Shown in pieces: positions 10,090-19,077 of a stretch of DNA of 64,000 nt. Each line of letters opens with the position of its first letter. The stretch's first letter is position 1. The notes beneath the pieces were generated by a model. The model was not told the origin of the DNA. It saw only the letters and a program-made list of their open reading frames with translations, and did no database searches. A program made the position numbers and the translations under genes. The stretch covers positions 62,001-126,000 of the forward strand of contig CABJAP010000002.1 of assembly GCA_902363595.1 (NCBI GenBank), given 5' to 3'. This DNA comes from Clostridia bacterium. GTDB lineage: Bacteria > Bacillota > Clostridia > Peptostreptococcales > Anaerovoracaceae.

Positions 10090-10930
10090 ATTTAGCACCG
10101 TGTCCTTTCTCAAGAAGCATTCCGTAGGTTTCCGGGCGGCGGTCTTTCAGCAGGGCATAATAGCCGGCCCGCAGCGGTTCCTTGTCCATATAATTGAAGC
10201 TGGCTGAAACGATGGCTTCTTGATCTTCAACAACTTCTGACAGCAGCTGGCCATTGGGGCCGGTCAGCTTGCTTCTTCCGAAAAAGTCCAGAATTTCTTC
10301 AGCACCAACCTGATTGCAGCAGGCCGTATAAATAACGTTGTCAAAGGCCCGCGCTTGCTGAACCAGCTCCCAATCATGCTGCTGGGGCTTTTCCCAGGCT
10401 GCCGGAATCAAAATATAGTCCGCGCCTTTTAAGGCCAGGATACGAGCTGTTTCAGGGAAAGCGCTGTCCCAGCAGATCATGATCCCGATGGTGCCGATTT
10501 CAGTTTGGAAAACCGGATAGTCCGAGTTGCCGGATTCCACGCCAGGCTTTTCTTCTTCCACCAGATGCATTTTGCGGTACTGGCCCAGCACCTTCCCGCT
10601 GCGGTCGATCAGTGCGGCTGAGTTGTAAACCTTGTCCGTATCCGGATCTTTTTCAATGAATCCAAAGACGAGGAAAACGCTGTGGTCTCTGGCATAATTG
10701 GATAATTCTTTAATGGATGGACCCTGCATGGTTTCGGCAATGCTGCGGCAGTCTTCCGGTGTGCATTCACAGCCGGTAGTAGCCAGTTCCGGAAACAGGA
10801 TCAGGTCTGTATCCGGATATTTTTGCAGAGCCATGTCTGCAAGCTGCTTCATTTTATCCAGATTCTTTCGTTTTTCATTGGTCAGCGAGTGCATCTGCGC
10901 ACAGGTAATACGGATCGTTTCTTTTTTCAT
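10082..10930 (-). CDS. Carbon-nitrogen hydrolase (nitrilase superfamily)
   Basis: Members cleave non-peptide C-N bonds in nitriles, amides or carbamoyl compounds. The 282-residue protein carries the Glu-Lys-Cys triad: Glu48 in LILFPELATTG, Lys120 in GQYRKMHLVEEE, and Cys153 in GIMICWDSAFPE. Sequence alone does not separate omega-amidase, N-carbamoylputrescine amidase or aliphatic amidase roles. It begins 397 bp from secG on the other strand with GGAGG upstream, and its 3' end overlaps the MATE exporter gene by 8 nt, so both form one two-gene operon. A 13 bp palindrome lies 33 bp upstream. Confidence 0.92.
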   Translation of the reverse strand: MKKETIRITCAQMHSLTNEKRKNLDKMKQLADMALQKYPDTDLILFPELATTGCECTPEDCRSIAETMQGPSIKELSNYARDHSVFLVFGFIEKDPDTDKVYNSAALIDRSGKVLGQYRKMHLVEEEKPGVESGNSDYPVFQTEIGTIGIMICWDSAFPETARILALKGADYILIPAAWEKPQQHDWELVQQARAFDNVIYTACCNQVGAEEILDFFGRSKLTGPNGQLLSEVVEDQEAIVSASFNYMDKEPLRAGYYALLKDRRPETYGMLLEKGHGAKYE

Positions 10931-10962
10931 ATGGTTGTTCCTCCAAAGGTGATTTATTGGCT

Positions 10963-10975
10963 CTTAGCTGCTAAG
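10963..10975. promoter_or_regulatory. Palindrome upstream of the nitrilase-MATE operon
   Basis: CTTAGCTGCTAAG is a near-perfect 13 bp palindrome (CTTAGC-T-GCTAAG) located 33 bp upstream of the nitrilase start. Position and symmetry fit an operator site for a dimeric repressor. No regulator gene is adjacent, so the binding protein is unknown. Confidence 0.35.
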
Positions 10976-11268
10976 AAATTTGTTAGGTTAATTTTATCGC
11001 TCCGTAAAACCCTGTGAAATGTACCTGGGAAGTATTTGTTGCCGAAAAAAATAACACAAAAGTAGTATCTGAAAATTCATACTTGACAGATAACGTGCTT
11101 TGTGTTGCTTTAAAAGGAGCCGCCTGAAACCTATTTTGATTACGATAAACCAAAAGGCATGAGCAATCATACTTGGTGCGGCAGCCCCTCTGGCTGAACT
11201 TTTCCCAGGATGATTTCCAGCCAATAACAGGCCGCAGTTAGAAAAGAACCATGTTGTGACAAAAAAAC
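10976..11268. other. Intergenic region with a dispersed-repeat fragment
   Basis: No supported gene lies here. GGTGCGGCAGCCC at 11175-11187 recurs exactly at about 46776 and its core appears inverted near 57352. A sequence resembling AAACCAAAAGGC just before it is also similar near 46697. The remainder holds only weak TTGACA-like strings. I read this as a fragment of an intergenic repeat family. Confidence 0.4.
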
Positions 11269-11297
11269 TTGAATTCTTTTAGGCCATGTGATAAAAT
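11269..11297 (+). promoter_or_regulatory. Promoter of secG
   Basis: TTGAAT and TAAAAT are separated by 17 bp and lie 30 bp before the secG start, which is preceded by AAGGAGG. Both boxes match sigma-A consensus at five of six positions or close to it. The nearest upstream gene is divergent, so secG needs its own promoter. Confidence 0.65.
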
Positions 11298-11327
11298 TTA
11301 GAAGTTAGTTTACAAGGAGGTAAGAAA

Positions 11328-11561
11328 ATGCAGACAATTCTCATGGTAGTACTGGCCATTGCAAGTGTTATTTTGATCATAAGCATTCTGCTGCAATCCA
11401 GTAATAGTGCCGGTTTGTCGGGCTCTATCGGAGGAGGAGCAGAGCAGCTTTTCGGTAAGAAAAAGAGCCAGGGATATGAGGGCATCCTCAACAAAATATC
11501 CACGGTGGCAGCGGTTCTGTTTATTGTGCTGTCTCTTATTCTCGTTATGCTTGAGGGTTAG
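11328..11561 (+). CDS. secG: Preprotein translocase subunit SecG
   Basis: SecG is the small non-essential subunit of the SecYEG channel. The 77-residue protein has two membrane helices (residues 3-22 and 53-74) joined by the glycine-rich cytosolic loop LLQSSNSAGLSGSIGGGAEQ followed by LFGKKKSQG, which is diagnostic for the family. A strong AAGGAGG site precedes the ATG. In many clostridia secG is followed by rnr and smpB; here hppA follows and rnr lies 35 kb downstream. Given the large secreted load encoded next door, a nearby translocase gene is fitting but probably coincidental. Confidence 0.95.
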   Translation: MQTILMVVLAIASVILIISILLQSSNSAGLSGSIGGGAEQLFGKKKSQGYEGILNKISTVAAVLFIVLSLILVMLEG

Positions 11562-11613
11562 GGTTAGCGGTTAATTCGTTTCGTTTAATTTTATTATTAT
11601 ATTTCACTTTTAC

Positions 11614-11640
11614 ATAAGAGGTGTCATTGGCGCCTCTTAT
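11614..11640. other. Stem-loop between secG and hppA
   Basis: ATAAGAGG and CCTCTTAT pair as an 8 bp stem extended by a T-G and a G-C pair. No clear T-run follows on the plus strand, so termination would be inefficient. It may be the secG terminator or a leader element of hppA, whose start lies 35 bp downstream after GAGGGAGG. Confidence 0.45.
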
Positions 11641-11675
11641 AGTTGTGTTAAAAGTGAGAGGGAGGTATCATTTTT

Positions 11676-13700
11676 ATGGACAACTTATCAATTATTGCTC
11701 CTATTGCGGCAGTCATCGGGCTAATCGTAGCCTTCGGCCTGTCATCATGGATCAGCAAAGTGGCTGAGGGTAATGATAGGATGAAGGAAATCTCAGGCTA
11801 CATTCGCGAAGGCGCCATGGCGTTCCTGAGAAGAGAGTATAAAGTCATGATCATTGTTATCATCATACTCTTTATTCTGATTGCTGTATGCATCAAACCG
11901 CTTACTGGCGTGCTGTATGTAGTGGGTGCGCTCCTGTCTGTTCTGGCCGGATTCTTCGGCATGAACGTTGCGACAAAAGGTAACGTAAGAACAGCTAACG
12001 CGGCCAATGAAGGCGGTATGAACAAGGCTCTCAAAGTAGCCTTCCGGTCCGGTGCAGTAATGGGCCTGTGCGTGTCTGGTCTGGGACTTTTAGGCCTGGG
12101 TGTCATCTTTGTTATTATGGGCATTTCTTCGGCAGACGTTATCACAGGTTTTGGTCTGGGCGCTTCTTCAATGGCTCTCTTTGGAAGAGTTGGCGGCGGT
12201 ATTTACACAAAGGCGGCCGACGTTGGTGCTGACCTGGTAGGTAAAGTTGAAGCAGGTATCCCGGAAGACGATCCAAGAAACCCGGCTGTTATCGCAGATA
12301 ACGTAGGCGACAATGTAGGCGACGTTGCCGGTATGGGATCCGACTTGTTTGAATCCTATGTTGGTTCTATCATTTCCGCAATTACACTTGCGGTTATTAT
12401 CCCGCACGTAACTCCAATGTTCGGATCATCCTTTGAGCTGGATCCGGTCGTTGGTTCTGTATTCCCGCTGGTGCTGGCGGCTATCGGCCTGATCGCATCG
12501 GTTATCGGTATCCTGCTGGTAAGAGGCAAGGAAGGCGGCAACCCTGCTGCTGCGCTCAATATGGGAACTTATATCAGCGGCGTTATCGTAGTGATCGCTT
12601 CTCTGATTTTAAGCAAGACCATGCTGGGCAACTTCAACTCAGCGATTGCGATTATTGCTGGTCTGATTGTTGGTATTGCCATCGGTAAAATTACTGAAAT
12701 TTATACTTCTGCAGATTATAAATCCGTTAAAAAGATCGCAGACCAGTCTCAGACCGGTTCAGCGACAACAATTATCAGCGGGCTGGGCGTTGGAATGCTG
12801 TCCACCGTATGGCCGATCATCTGCATTGCAGTGGGTATTTTCGTAGCAAACGGCTTTGCCGGATTATATGGTATTGCTCTGGCAGCTGTCGGAATGCTGT
12901 CCACAACCGGTATGGTTGTAGCAGTTGACGCTTATGGTCCTGTATCCGACAATGCCGGCGGTATCGCTGAGATGTCCGAGCTTCCTGCGGGCGTTCGAGA
13001 AATCACGGACAAACTGGACTCCGTTGGTAACACAACCGCAGCCATCGGTAAAGGATTTGCGATTGGTTCTGCGGCTCTGACAGCTCTGGCTCTGTTTGCT
13101 TCCTTCTCGCAGGTTGCACAAATCAGCGCAATTTCATTGCTGGATCCAATGGTAATCATCGGTCTCTTCATTGGTGCTATGTTGCCGTTCCTGTTCTCCG
13201 CTATGACGATGAACTCGGTAGGTAAAGCGGCGAACCAGATGATCGAAGAGGTAAGAAGACAGTTCAGAGAAGATAAGGGCATTATGGAAGGTACTTCTAA
13301 GCCTGACTATGCAAGATGCGTAGATATCTCCACAAAAGCAGCGCTGAAAGAAATGCTGGCTCCTGGCCTGATGGCAATTATCGCGCCTCTGGCAGTTGGT
13401 GTTGTTCTGGGCGTTGAAGCGCTGGGCGGCATGCTGGCTGGCGCGCTGGCTGCAGGCGTACTGCTGGCGATCATGATGGCTAATGCAGGCGGTGCCTGGG
13501 ATAATGCGAAGAAGTATGTTGAAGAAGGACATTACGGCGGCAAGGGTTCCGATACCCATAAAGCTACTGTCGTTGGAGATACGGTCGGTGACCCGTTCAA
13601 GGATACATCCGGTCCGTCCATCAACATTCTGATCAAGCTGATGACGATCGTAGCAGTCGTATTTGCGCCACTGTTCGTAAGTATCGGCGGACTGATCTAA
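11676..13700 (+). CDS. hppA: Membrane-bound ion-pumping pyrophosphatase, K+-dependent type
   Basis: This 674-residue integral membrane enzyme hydrolyses pyrophosphate and pumps Na+ or H+ outward. About 16 transmembrane helices are visible. The pyrophosphate site includes [20 protein letters not shown] (from about residue 180), then EDDPRNP and the acidic [20 protein letters not shown], and near the C-terminus [14 protein letters not shown]. The segment [10 protein letters not shown] near residue 454 has Ala where K+-independent enzymes have Lys, which places it in the K+-dependent group that contains both Na+ and H+ pumps. This lets the cell recover energy from biosynthetic pyrophosphate. A terminator follows at once. 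Confidence 0.96.
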   Translation: MDNLSIIAPIAAVIGLIVAFGLSSWISKVAEGNDRMKEISGYIREGAMAFLRREYKVMIIVIIILFILIAVCIKPLTGVLYVVGALLSVLAGFFGMNVATKGNVRTANAANEGGMNKALKVAFRSGAVMGLCVSGLGLLGLGVIFVIMGISSADVITGFGLGASSMALFGRVGGGIYTKAADVGADLVGKVEAGIPEDDPRNPAVIADNVGDNVGDVAGMGSDLFESYVGSIISAITLAVIIPHVTPMFGSSFELDPVVGSVFPLVLAAIGLIASVIGILLVRGKEGGNPAAALNMGTYISGVIVVIASLILSKTMLGNFNSAIAIIAGLIVGIAIGKITEIYTSADYKSVKKIADQSQTGSATTIISGLGVGMLSTVWPIICIAVGIFVANGFAGLYGIALAAVGMLSTTGMVVAVDAYGPVSDNAGGIAEMSELPAGVREITDKLDSVGNTTAAIGKGFAIGSAALTALALFASFSQVAQISAISLLDPMVIIGLFIGAMLPFLFSAMTMNSVGKAANQMIEEVRRQFREDKGIMEGTSKPDYARCVDISTKAALKEMLAPGLMAIIAPLAVGVVLGVEALGGMLAGALAAGVLLAIMMANAGGAWDNAKKYVEEGHYGGKGSDTHKATVVGDTVGDPFKDTSGPSINILIKLMTIVAVVFAPLFVSIGGLI

Positions 13701-13729
13701 TTGAAAAACAATTGAATGTAAGTTATTTA

Positions 13730-13757
13730 GGGCGAGCTCTTCGGAGCTCGTCTTTTT
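13730..13757 (+). terminator. Intrinsic terminator after hppA
   Basis: CGAGCTC-TTCG-GAGCTCG is a perfect 7 bp stem closed by a UUCG-type tetraloop and followed by TCTTTTT. It ends the hppA transcript 30 bp after its stop codon. Confidence 0.9.
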
Positions 13758-13812
13758 GTGTGGGGAGAGAAGCAGGAGTTGGGGATTTTTGAGTAAACAA
13801 TGGAAGGTAAGA

Positions 13813-13876
13813 AAGAGATGGACTTGTTGCGGAAAAAATAGAAGATTTGGAAGAGATGGACTTGTTGCGGAAAAAA
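13813..13876. repeat. 26 bp direct repeat, two copies
   Basis: A 26 bp unit beginning AAGAGATGGACTTGTTGCGG and ending in A residues is found at 13813-13838 and again at 13851-13876, with a 38 bp period. No coding potential is supported across it. The cause is unknown; it may be a local tandem duplication. Confidence 0.6.
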
Positions 13877-13894
13877 ATGAAACTTTCATGTAAA

Positions 13895-14035
13895 ATTTAC
13901 GCCATTTTCAACGATAGCGGCCTCTCAAATCTGCCGGGAAGCTGCGTAGGCCGCTTTCTGCCAAGAACAGGCCCCATAACCCTGTAACTTAGAGAAAAGA
14001 ATGCCGCTTTTTACAAAAGTTTTCCGGAATATGGG
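13895..14035. repeat. Dispersed intergenic repeat, copy A
   Basis: This non-coding stretch is clearly similar to 41291-41430. Shared blocks in the same order include TTTTCAACGAT, GCGGCC, CAGGCCC, a CC-rich short stretch, GAATGCCG/AAATGCCG and TTTTTACAAAAGTTTTCC. A weaker third relative is at about 46577-46690. It lies at the border between hppA and the surface island. No open reading frame is conserved between copies, so it is better read as an intergenic repeat than as a gene remnant. Confidence 0.6.
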
Positions 14036-14147
14036 GCTTTGGCGGTTTGAAGGTGGGATGTGGATATCCCGGGAAAACTTTCATACTAATCTGGACAATA
14101 TAATGTGACTGTAAAACCCAATAAAAGTAATAATTTCCAAAAAATAC

Positions 14148-14200
14148 TTGACAAAATATGTAAATTACTGCAGAATGTAAATATATTACAGATTACTGCA
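14148..14200 (+). promoter_or_regulatory. Promoter and operator of the adhesin-SipW operon
   Basis: TTGACA at 14148-14153 is followed after 17 bp by CAGAAT at 14171-14176. The inverted repeat TGTAA-ATATA-TTACA at 14176-14190 overlaps the likely transcription start, and ATTACTGCA occurs twice at 14164-14172 and 14192-14200, 28 bp apart. This arrangement fits a repressor-controlled promoter. The TGTAA/TTACA half-sites resemble those upstream of the large surface genes at 22.9, 29.1 and 36.5 kb, although spacing and position differ. Confidence 0.6.
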
Positions 14201-14233
14201 TAGAGAGCGAAAAGTTCAAGGAGGATTTTGGAG

Positions 14234-17200
14234 ATGAGAAGAGTCAGGGCGAAAGACGCCGGTCGGATTCATGCAAATGCGGGCTGTAACAGACAAGCCA
14301 TACTTCTGCTGGCACTGATCGCAGTGCTGCTGCTGTCCTGCATGCCGCAGCAGGCCAGCGCCTTTACCATAAACGGCGGCAGCTACAAAGCGCTGATCTC
14401 TTACCCAGGGGTGAAAACCTTTAACTACGCAGTCAAGCCGGTTCGGGAAAATCTGATCGCCGCCGACATGGTGGATCCGGAATACAGCTTTAAGACCGGC
14501 TCCAAAGCAGTGGATGAATACTTCGGCTCAACGGCCACTTATACAGACCGAAGCGGAACCAAACGCAAAGGCTTTTATCTCAATAAAAACAGCAAAGGAA
14601 AATGCGGCGTCCGCTATAACAAGCTTTTTCAATACAACAACACTTGGGTTGACGTTAAGACTACCTTTACCAACTGGTCCCTCAAGGACAAGAAAAAAGC
14701 TTTCGCTGCAGGCGGGTTTTGCAAGATTTGGTGGACCAATGTCAAATGGCTGAAGATGAAACACGAATTTTTCCTGTCTGGCACCAACACGCCTGTCCAG
14801 GTCAACGGGTTCTTTTCCTTCAGCGATGTGGACGATGCCCAGGGCCTGGCAATCCCCAGCGGCCAGATAAAAAAACTTTGGGTGAACTCCAAAGGAACGA
14901 TTCTTAAATATAAAAAAGAAGATGACCTGCTGTTAATCCAGTCGGATGATGTTTTGATCCCCAACTTGGGCACAGCAAACTACAGCCCTGCCAAAGCGGC
15001 AACAGCCACTTTTTCTTATCAGTTCAGCGGCAACAGCCATACCCAATACGTACTGGACGGCAACGCCGACGGCTCGGATAACGTCATTGGATTTGATGCG
15101 GCCAAATACATTCCATCTATGATCCCCCAGCCCAAACCGCCTGCCATCGAAAAAACCGTATCCGATCAGGATGAAAAGGATGTTTCCAACAATATAGTCC
15201 CCACCATCCGCGATGCCTGGACCTACACGCTCAATGGTCTGGTGCCCTTGGAGACAGAGCCGGGAAACTTCTATCAAGGCTTTTCCATGAACGATACCTT
15301 GGATAGTTGTCTGGAGATTCAGGATGTCCACATATATAAAAATAAAAGCGAGGACGTGTCCGGTCAATTTACCATAAACATCAGCGGACCGACGGTATCT
15401 GCGGCAGCTAAAAACTGCAGTACAGCTTCATTTTACGGATGTAATTACCAGCTGCGTATCACTGCAGGCATAAAGAGCGGAGCTACAGAAGAGATATTGA
15501 GGAATCATGGCCATTACGACAGCGGCAGAGGCGCAATTCGCTTTTCCAACACCGGCAGGGTGGTGTATCAGGCAGGCGGCAGCCAGACCGTGCGTACCAC
15601 CAATACAGTAACGACAGAAATTCCTCTGCCGGTTCTCTCCATTACAAAAGAAACCTCGAAAAAAGAATACCGGGTGGGCGACCCCATCGATTATACTGTG
15701 AGGGTTACCCAGACCAAGGCCAATTCAGCGGCGCTGGATCTGTATATAAAGGATGATAGCCTTCCAAAGGAGGTCAAAGTGCTGGCCGATACACTGCAAG
15801 TCTCCGGCATCACAGGGTATGAACTGACACCTCTGGAAAACGGCTGTCTGCTCAAGGTGAAGCGGCTGAATTACGGGCAGACAGCAGTCATCCGCTATCA
15901 AGCCAGAGCAGAAAAGGCAGCCGCCCATCGGGACATCGATAATACGGCGCTCACGGGCGCTCTCCTTGCCCGGGAAAAGACAGCGACAGCAGCTGTTCAT
16001 ATAAAGCCCTACAACATTGAAGGGCAAAAGATTTGGGATGACCATGAGGACCAGGACGGCCTGCGTCCCCAGTCCCTTAAGGTGAAACTGATGGCAGACG
16101 GGCAGATGGCAGATACACTTTCGATCAGCGAAGAAACGGAATGGAAATATGTATTTGAAGATTTGGAGCCTTTCGATGAACAGGGCCGCAGGATTGATTA
16201 CACGGTAGAAGAAGAGCAGATTCCAGGATACACATCAAAGCAATTGGGATATGATATGGTGAATCATCATACCCCTGAGCAGATTACCATTGAAGGTGCC
16301 AAGCTTTGGAACGATGCGGATGATCTGGATAAGCTCCGGCCGAAAAGAGTGATCGTCTATCTGATGGCGGACGGAAAAAAATACGCATCAAAAACCATTT
16401 CCACGGCGGAAGACTGGAAGTATTCCTGGACCGTGGATAAATACCGGCCCAGAGGCGTACCCATTGATTATAAAGTGGAGGAAAAACCTGTAGATGGTTA
16501 TGAGGCAAGCGTATCAAACTATGACTTGGTAAATACCCATGTCCCTTATCAGATACACCTGGTCAAATATGAAAAGCTGGAAAACGGCGAAAAAACAGAA
16601 AAGCCGCTGGCAGGCGCAGTCTACCTGGCTTACCGGCAGGGAGAAAAAGATGAGAATGGCAACTTGCTTCCGGACAAATTCCTGGGCAGATACACGACGG
16701 ATTCCAGCGGCAGCATTATCATTAGAGGACTCAGCCCGGGCAGCTATTACCTTCTGGAAGACAGAGCGCCGCCCGGTTATCGGAAAGAAAAGGACCGCAT
16801 AGATATTCAAATGGAAAAGGCACAGACCGACGGACCGGTAAAGCAGCCGCAGATCACGACTGTTATCGCATATAACCAGAGAGAATACGGCTTACTGGAA
16901 CTCGTCAAAAAGGATGACAGAGCAAACAGCGTGGCGGACGCAGTCTTTGGGCTTTATCGAGATCAGGACTGCCAGAGGCAGGAAGGAAGTTATACCACTG
17001 ATGATAAAGGGCGGATTCGCATTGATTCGCTGCGTTGGGGCATCTACTTTCTCAAAGAACTCCAGGCCCCAGGCGGCTATGAGCGGTCAGAAGAAATTCA
17101 AAAAGTGGAGATCGGGCCGGAGAATTTGCATCCGGTAATTGAGGTTTACAATCAACAGAAAAAAGGATCGGTCGTACTGACGAAAACCGATGAGACGGAA

Positions 17201-19066
17201 ACCATAAGGCTTGTGGGCGCGGTTTATGATCTCTTTGATGATGCGGGGCGGATTGTTAAAGAAAACTTGACGACGGATGAAAAGGGCAGGCTTCAAGTCG
17301 AGGGACTCAGATGGGGCGGCTATTACTTTCTGGAGAAAAAGGCTCCCGAGGGGTATGGGATCAGCAGTGAAAAGATTCGCTTTTCCGTCAACAGCACAAC
17401 AGGAGGAATGACCCAATATGTGGAGGCTGCCGATAAAGCCCGGCGGGGGCAGCTGACGATCGTTAAACAGCTTCGGGCCGATGAAATCCATATGGCTCAC
17501 GGGGTGCCGTCCTTCATTTTCCGCCTTACAGGCAAAACGGCGGATGGGGAAGCGATAACCGAATATCAGATGGCAACCTTCAACCAAACCTACGTGGAAA
17601 ACAACCGGGATCAAGACGGAACTGTGAAAAAATCAGTTGTTTTCAGCGGACTAAAAAGCGGAACCTACCAGGTGGAAGAATTGGAGCATATCCGATATCA
17701 GCTGGCCGGGATCACAGACTTGTCGCCAAACGGCAAAAGGGACGGTGATAAGGTGATCTTCCAACTCGAGGGGGAGGAGGAAAGCACGGCCACCTTCCTT
17801 AATGAGAAAGAGAAGTGGCAGGACTATTCCCACACTGCGGCAAAAACCAACTTGATAAAACTGAACCGCAGGCTCACTGGACTGAAGCTTCAATATGAAG
17901 GCGAGAACATTCTGGAAGGAAACCAGCAATTTCCCCGGGAAAAGCTCCAAGTGACCGCTGTTTACGACGATGGCACCCAGGCTCCCCTGGGACAAAATCA
18001 ATTCCAATTAAAGAAAGAGGATGGCGGGGTCCTGACCAGAGTTCCCAAAATTGCAGGAAGCTATACGGCAGCAGTTGAATATGAGGAGGATGGGATCTGC
18101 CGCCGGGCCACAATCACTTATCAGGTAGAAGCAGTTAAGCTGTTGACCATCCAGTTTGATACGGGAGGGGGCGGGACCATGGCTCCCCTGATCGCAGAGA
18201 AATACAGCTGTCTGGCGGATTACAAAGAAGGGGAATACATTCCGCTGCGCTCGGGATTTTCCTTTGGTGGATGGTACCTGGATAAAGAACTGATTTCCGC
18301 CTTCGATACAAAGAAGGAACTGGTCGAGGATTTGACGCTGTATGCCCGATGGCAAGAGAAACATCTGAACGACTATACCTGGGAAGAAATCAAGAAGATT
18401 GCCGATTCCGGCAAAGCGGAGACCGTGCTTGATGAATGCTTTTCCGCAGTCAAAAAAGACTTGGAGGACGGTCGATTGTCGCAGGAAACGCTGAAACATA
18501 CCAAGGAGCTTACCATCAATGGAAAGCAGTGCCACGCTGTGATTCTCGGCTTCAATCAGGATCGGAAGGAGGATGGCAGCAGGGCGGGACTCTCTTTTGT
18601 GATTTGGGAGCCTGTGGCTGCTGATGTTTTCAACCCGACCCTGACCAACCAGGGCGGCTGGAAGGATTCTCAGCTTCGAAAAAAGACGGCTCCTTTGGCA
18701 GCGGAATTACCGAAGGACGCAGTACCAGTGCAAAAAGAAAGCTGGGGATTTGTGGGCGGCAAGGCGCTGAAGGAAACCACATGGGATAAGCTCTGGCTGC
18801 TTTCTCAGTCGGAAGTCTGCGGAGCATGGGGGTATGAGGACGAGGAACTGGAGCCATCGATTTACTTTGAGGATTTGGACTTTGGCCGGCTGCGGAGCGG
18901 CAGGGGAGAAGGAGCGCAGTACAAGCTTTTTCAAGGCCTGATTCCCGACGGAAAGCCGGATTTGGAAGCTGCCGCCGCATTGGGAAAACCCTGGTGGCTC
19001 CGCTCTGCCAACCTGGAAGGGGATCAGAGGTTCTGCTTCTTTGACGCTGATGGCGCGGCCAGATAG
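14234..19066 (+). CDS. Giant secreted adhesin with Cna-B and SpaA-type domains
   Basis: The 1610-residue precursor has a signal peptide (hydrophobic core AILLLALIAVLLLSCM, likely cut after QQASA). An N-terminal region to about residue 460 is unassigned. A DUF11-like isopeptide-type domain starts near 467. Two Cna-B domains start near 592 and 684, with Lys in GQKIWDD and GAKLWND and Glu in YTVEEEQIPGY and YKVEEKPVDGY, as needed for intramolecular isopeptide bonds. Three or four SpaA/prealbumin-like domains follow (about 771, 884, 976, 1069), then an Ig-like domain near 1211, an InlB B-repeat near 1303 and a DUF6273-type domain from about 1377. There is no LPXTG motif and no C-terminal membrane helix. 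The protein ends right after WWLRSANLEGDQ and FCFFDADGAAR, where relatives usually continue to a hydrophobic end. The ATG at 14234 follows AAGGAGG. It is the first gene of the SipW operon. Confidence 0.9.
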   Translation: MRRVRAKDAGRIHANAGCNRQAILLLALIAVLLLSCMPQQASAFTINGGSYKALISYPGVKTFNYAVKPVRENLIAADMVDPEYSFKTGSKAVDEYFGSTATYTDRSGTKRKGFYLNKNSKGKCGVRYNKLFQYNNTWVDVKTTFTNWSLKDKKKAFAAGGFCKIWWTNVKWLKMKHEFFLSGTNTPVQVNGFFSFSDVDDAQGLAIPSGQIKKLWVNSKGTILKYKKEDDLLLIQSDDVLIPNLGTANYSPAKAATATFSYQFSGNSHTQYVLDGNADGSDNVIGFDAAKYIPSMIPQPKPPAIEKTVSDQDEKDVSNNIVPTIRDAWTYTLNGLVPLETEPGNFYQGFSMNDTLDSCLEIQDVHIYKNKSEDVSGQFTINISGPTVSAAAKNCSTASFYGCNYQLRITAGIKSGATEEILRNHGHYDSGRGAIRFSNTGRVVYQAGGSQTVRTTNTVTTEIPLPVLSITKETSKKEYRVGDPIDYTVRVTQTKANSAALDLYIKDDSLPKEVKVLADTLQVSGITGYELTPLENGCLLKVKRLNYGQTAVIRYQARAEKAAAHRDIDNTALTGALLAREKTATAAVHIKPYNIEGQKIWDDHEDQDGLRPQSLKVKLMADGQMADTLSISEETEWKYVFEDLEPFDEQGRRIDYTVEEEQIPGYTSKQLGYDMVNHHTPEQITIEGAKLWNDADDLDKLRPKRVIVYLMADGKKYASKTISTAEDWKYSWTVDKYRPRGVPIDYKVEEKPVDGYEASVSNYDLVNTHVPYQIHLVKYEKLENGEKTEKPLAGAVYLAYRQGEKDENGNLLPDKFLGRYTTDSSGSIIIRGLSPGSYYLLEDRAPPGYRKEKDRIDIQMEKAQTDGPVKQPQITTVIAYNQREYGLLELVKKDDRANSVADAVFGLYRDQDCQRQEGSYTTDDKGRIRIDSLRWGIYFLKELQAPGGYERSEEIQKVEIGPENLHPVIEVYNQQKKGSVVLTKTDETETIRLVGAVYDLFDDAGRIVKENLTTDEKGRLQVEGLRWGGYYFLEKKAPEGYGISSEKIRFSVNSTTGGMTQYVEAADKARRGQLTIVKQLRADEIHMAHGVPSFIFRLTGKTADGEAITEYQMATFNQTYVENNRDQDGTVKKSVVFSGLKSGTYQVEELEHIRYQLAGITDLSPNGKRDGDKVIFQLEGEEESTATFLNEKEKWQDYSHTAAKTNLIKLNRRLTGLKLQYEGENILEGNQQFPREKLQVTAVYDDGTQAPLGQNQFQLKKEDGGVLTRVPKIAGSYTAAVEYEEDGICRRATITYQVEAVKLLTIQFDTGGGGTMAPLIAEKYSCLADYKEGEYIPLRSGFSFGGWYLDKELISAFDTKKELVEDLTLYARWQEKHLNDYTWEEIKKIADSGKAETVLDECFSAVKKDLEDGRLSQETLKHTKELTINGKQCHAVILGFNQDRKEDGSRAGLSFVIWEPVAADVFNPTLTNQGGWKDSQLRKKTAPLAAELPKDAVPVQKESWGFVGGKALKETTWDKLWLLSQSEVCGAWGYEDEELEPSIYFEDLDFGRLRSGRGEGAQYKLFQGLIPDGKPDLEAAAALGKPWWLRSANLEGDQRFCFFDADGAAR

Positions 19067-19077
19067 GGGAGATGATG

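Noticed and set aside
10994..11224. 76-codon minus-strand frame between the nitrilase gene and secG
   Set aside because: Composition is like non-coding DNA, no ribosome site, and it runs through the dispersed-repeat fragment.
13813..13876. CRISPR array
   Set aside because: There are only two copies of the 26 bp unit with a 12 bp gap; no further units, spacers of usual length or cas genes.
16539..16802. Second-frame plus-strand frame inside the giant adhesin gene
   Set aside because: It lies entirely in the adhesin frame shadow; the adhesin frame has continuous SpaA domain matches across the same DNA.
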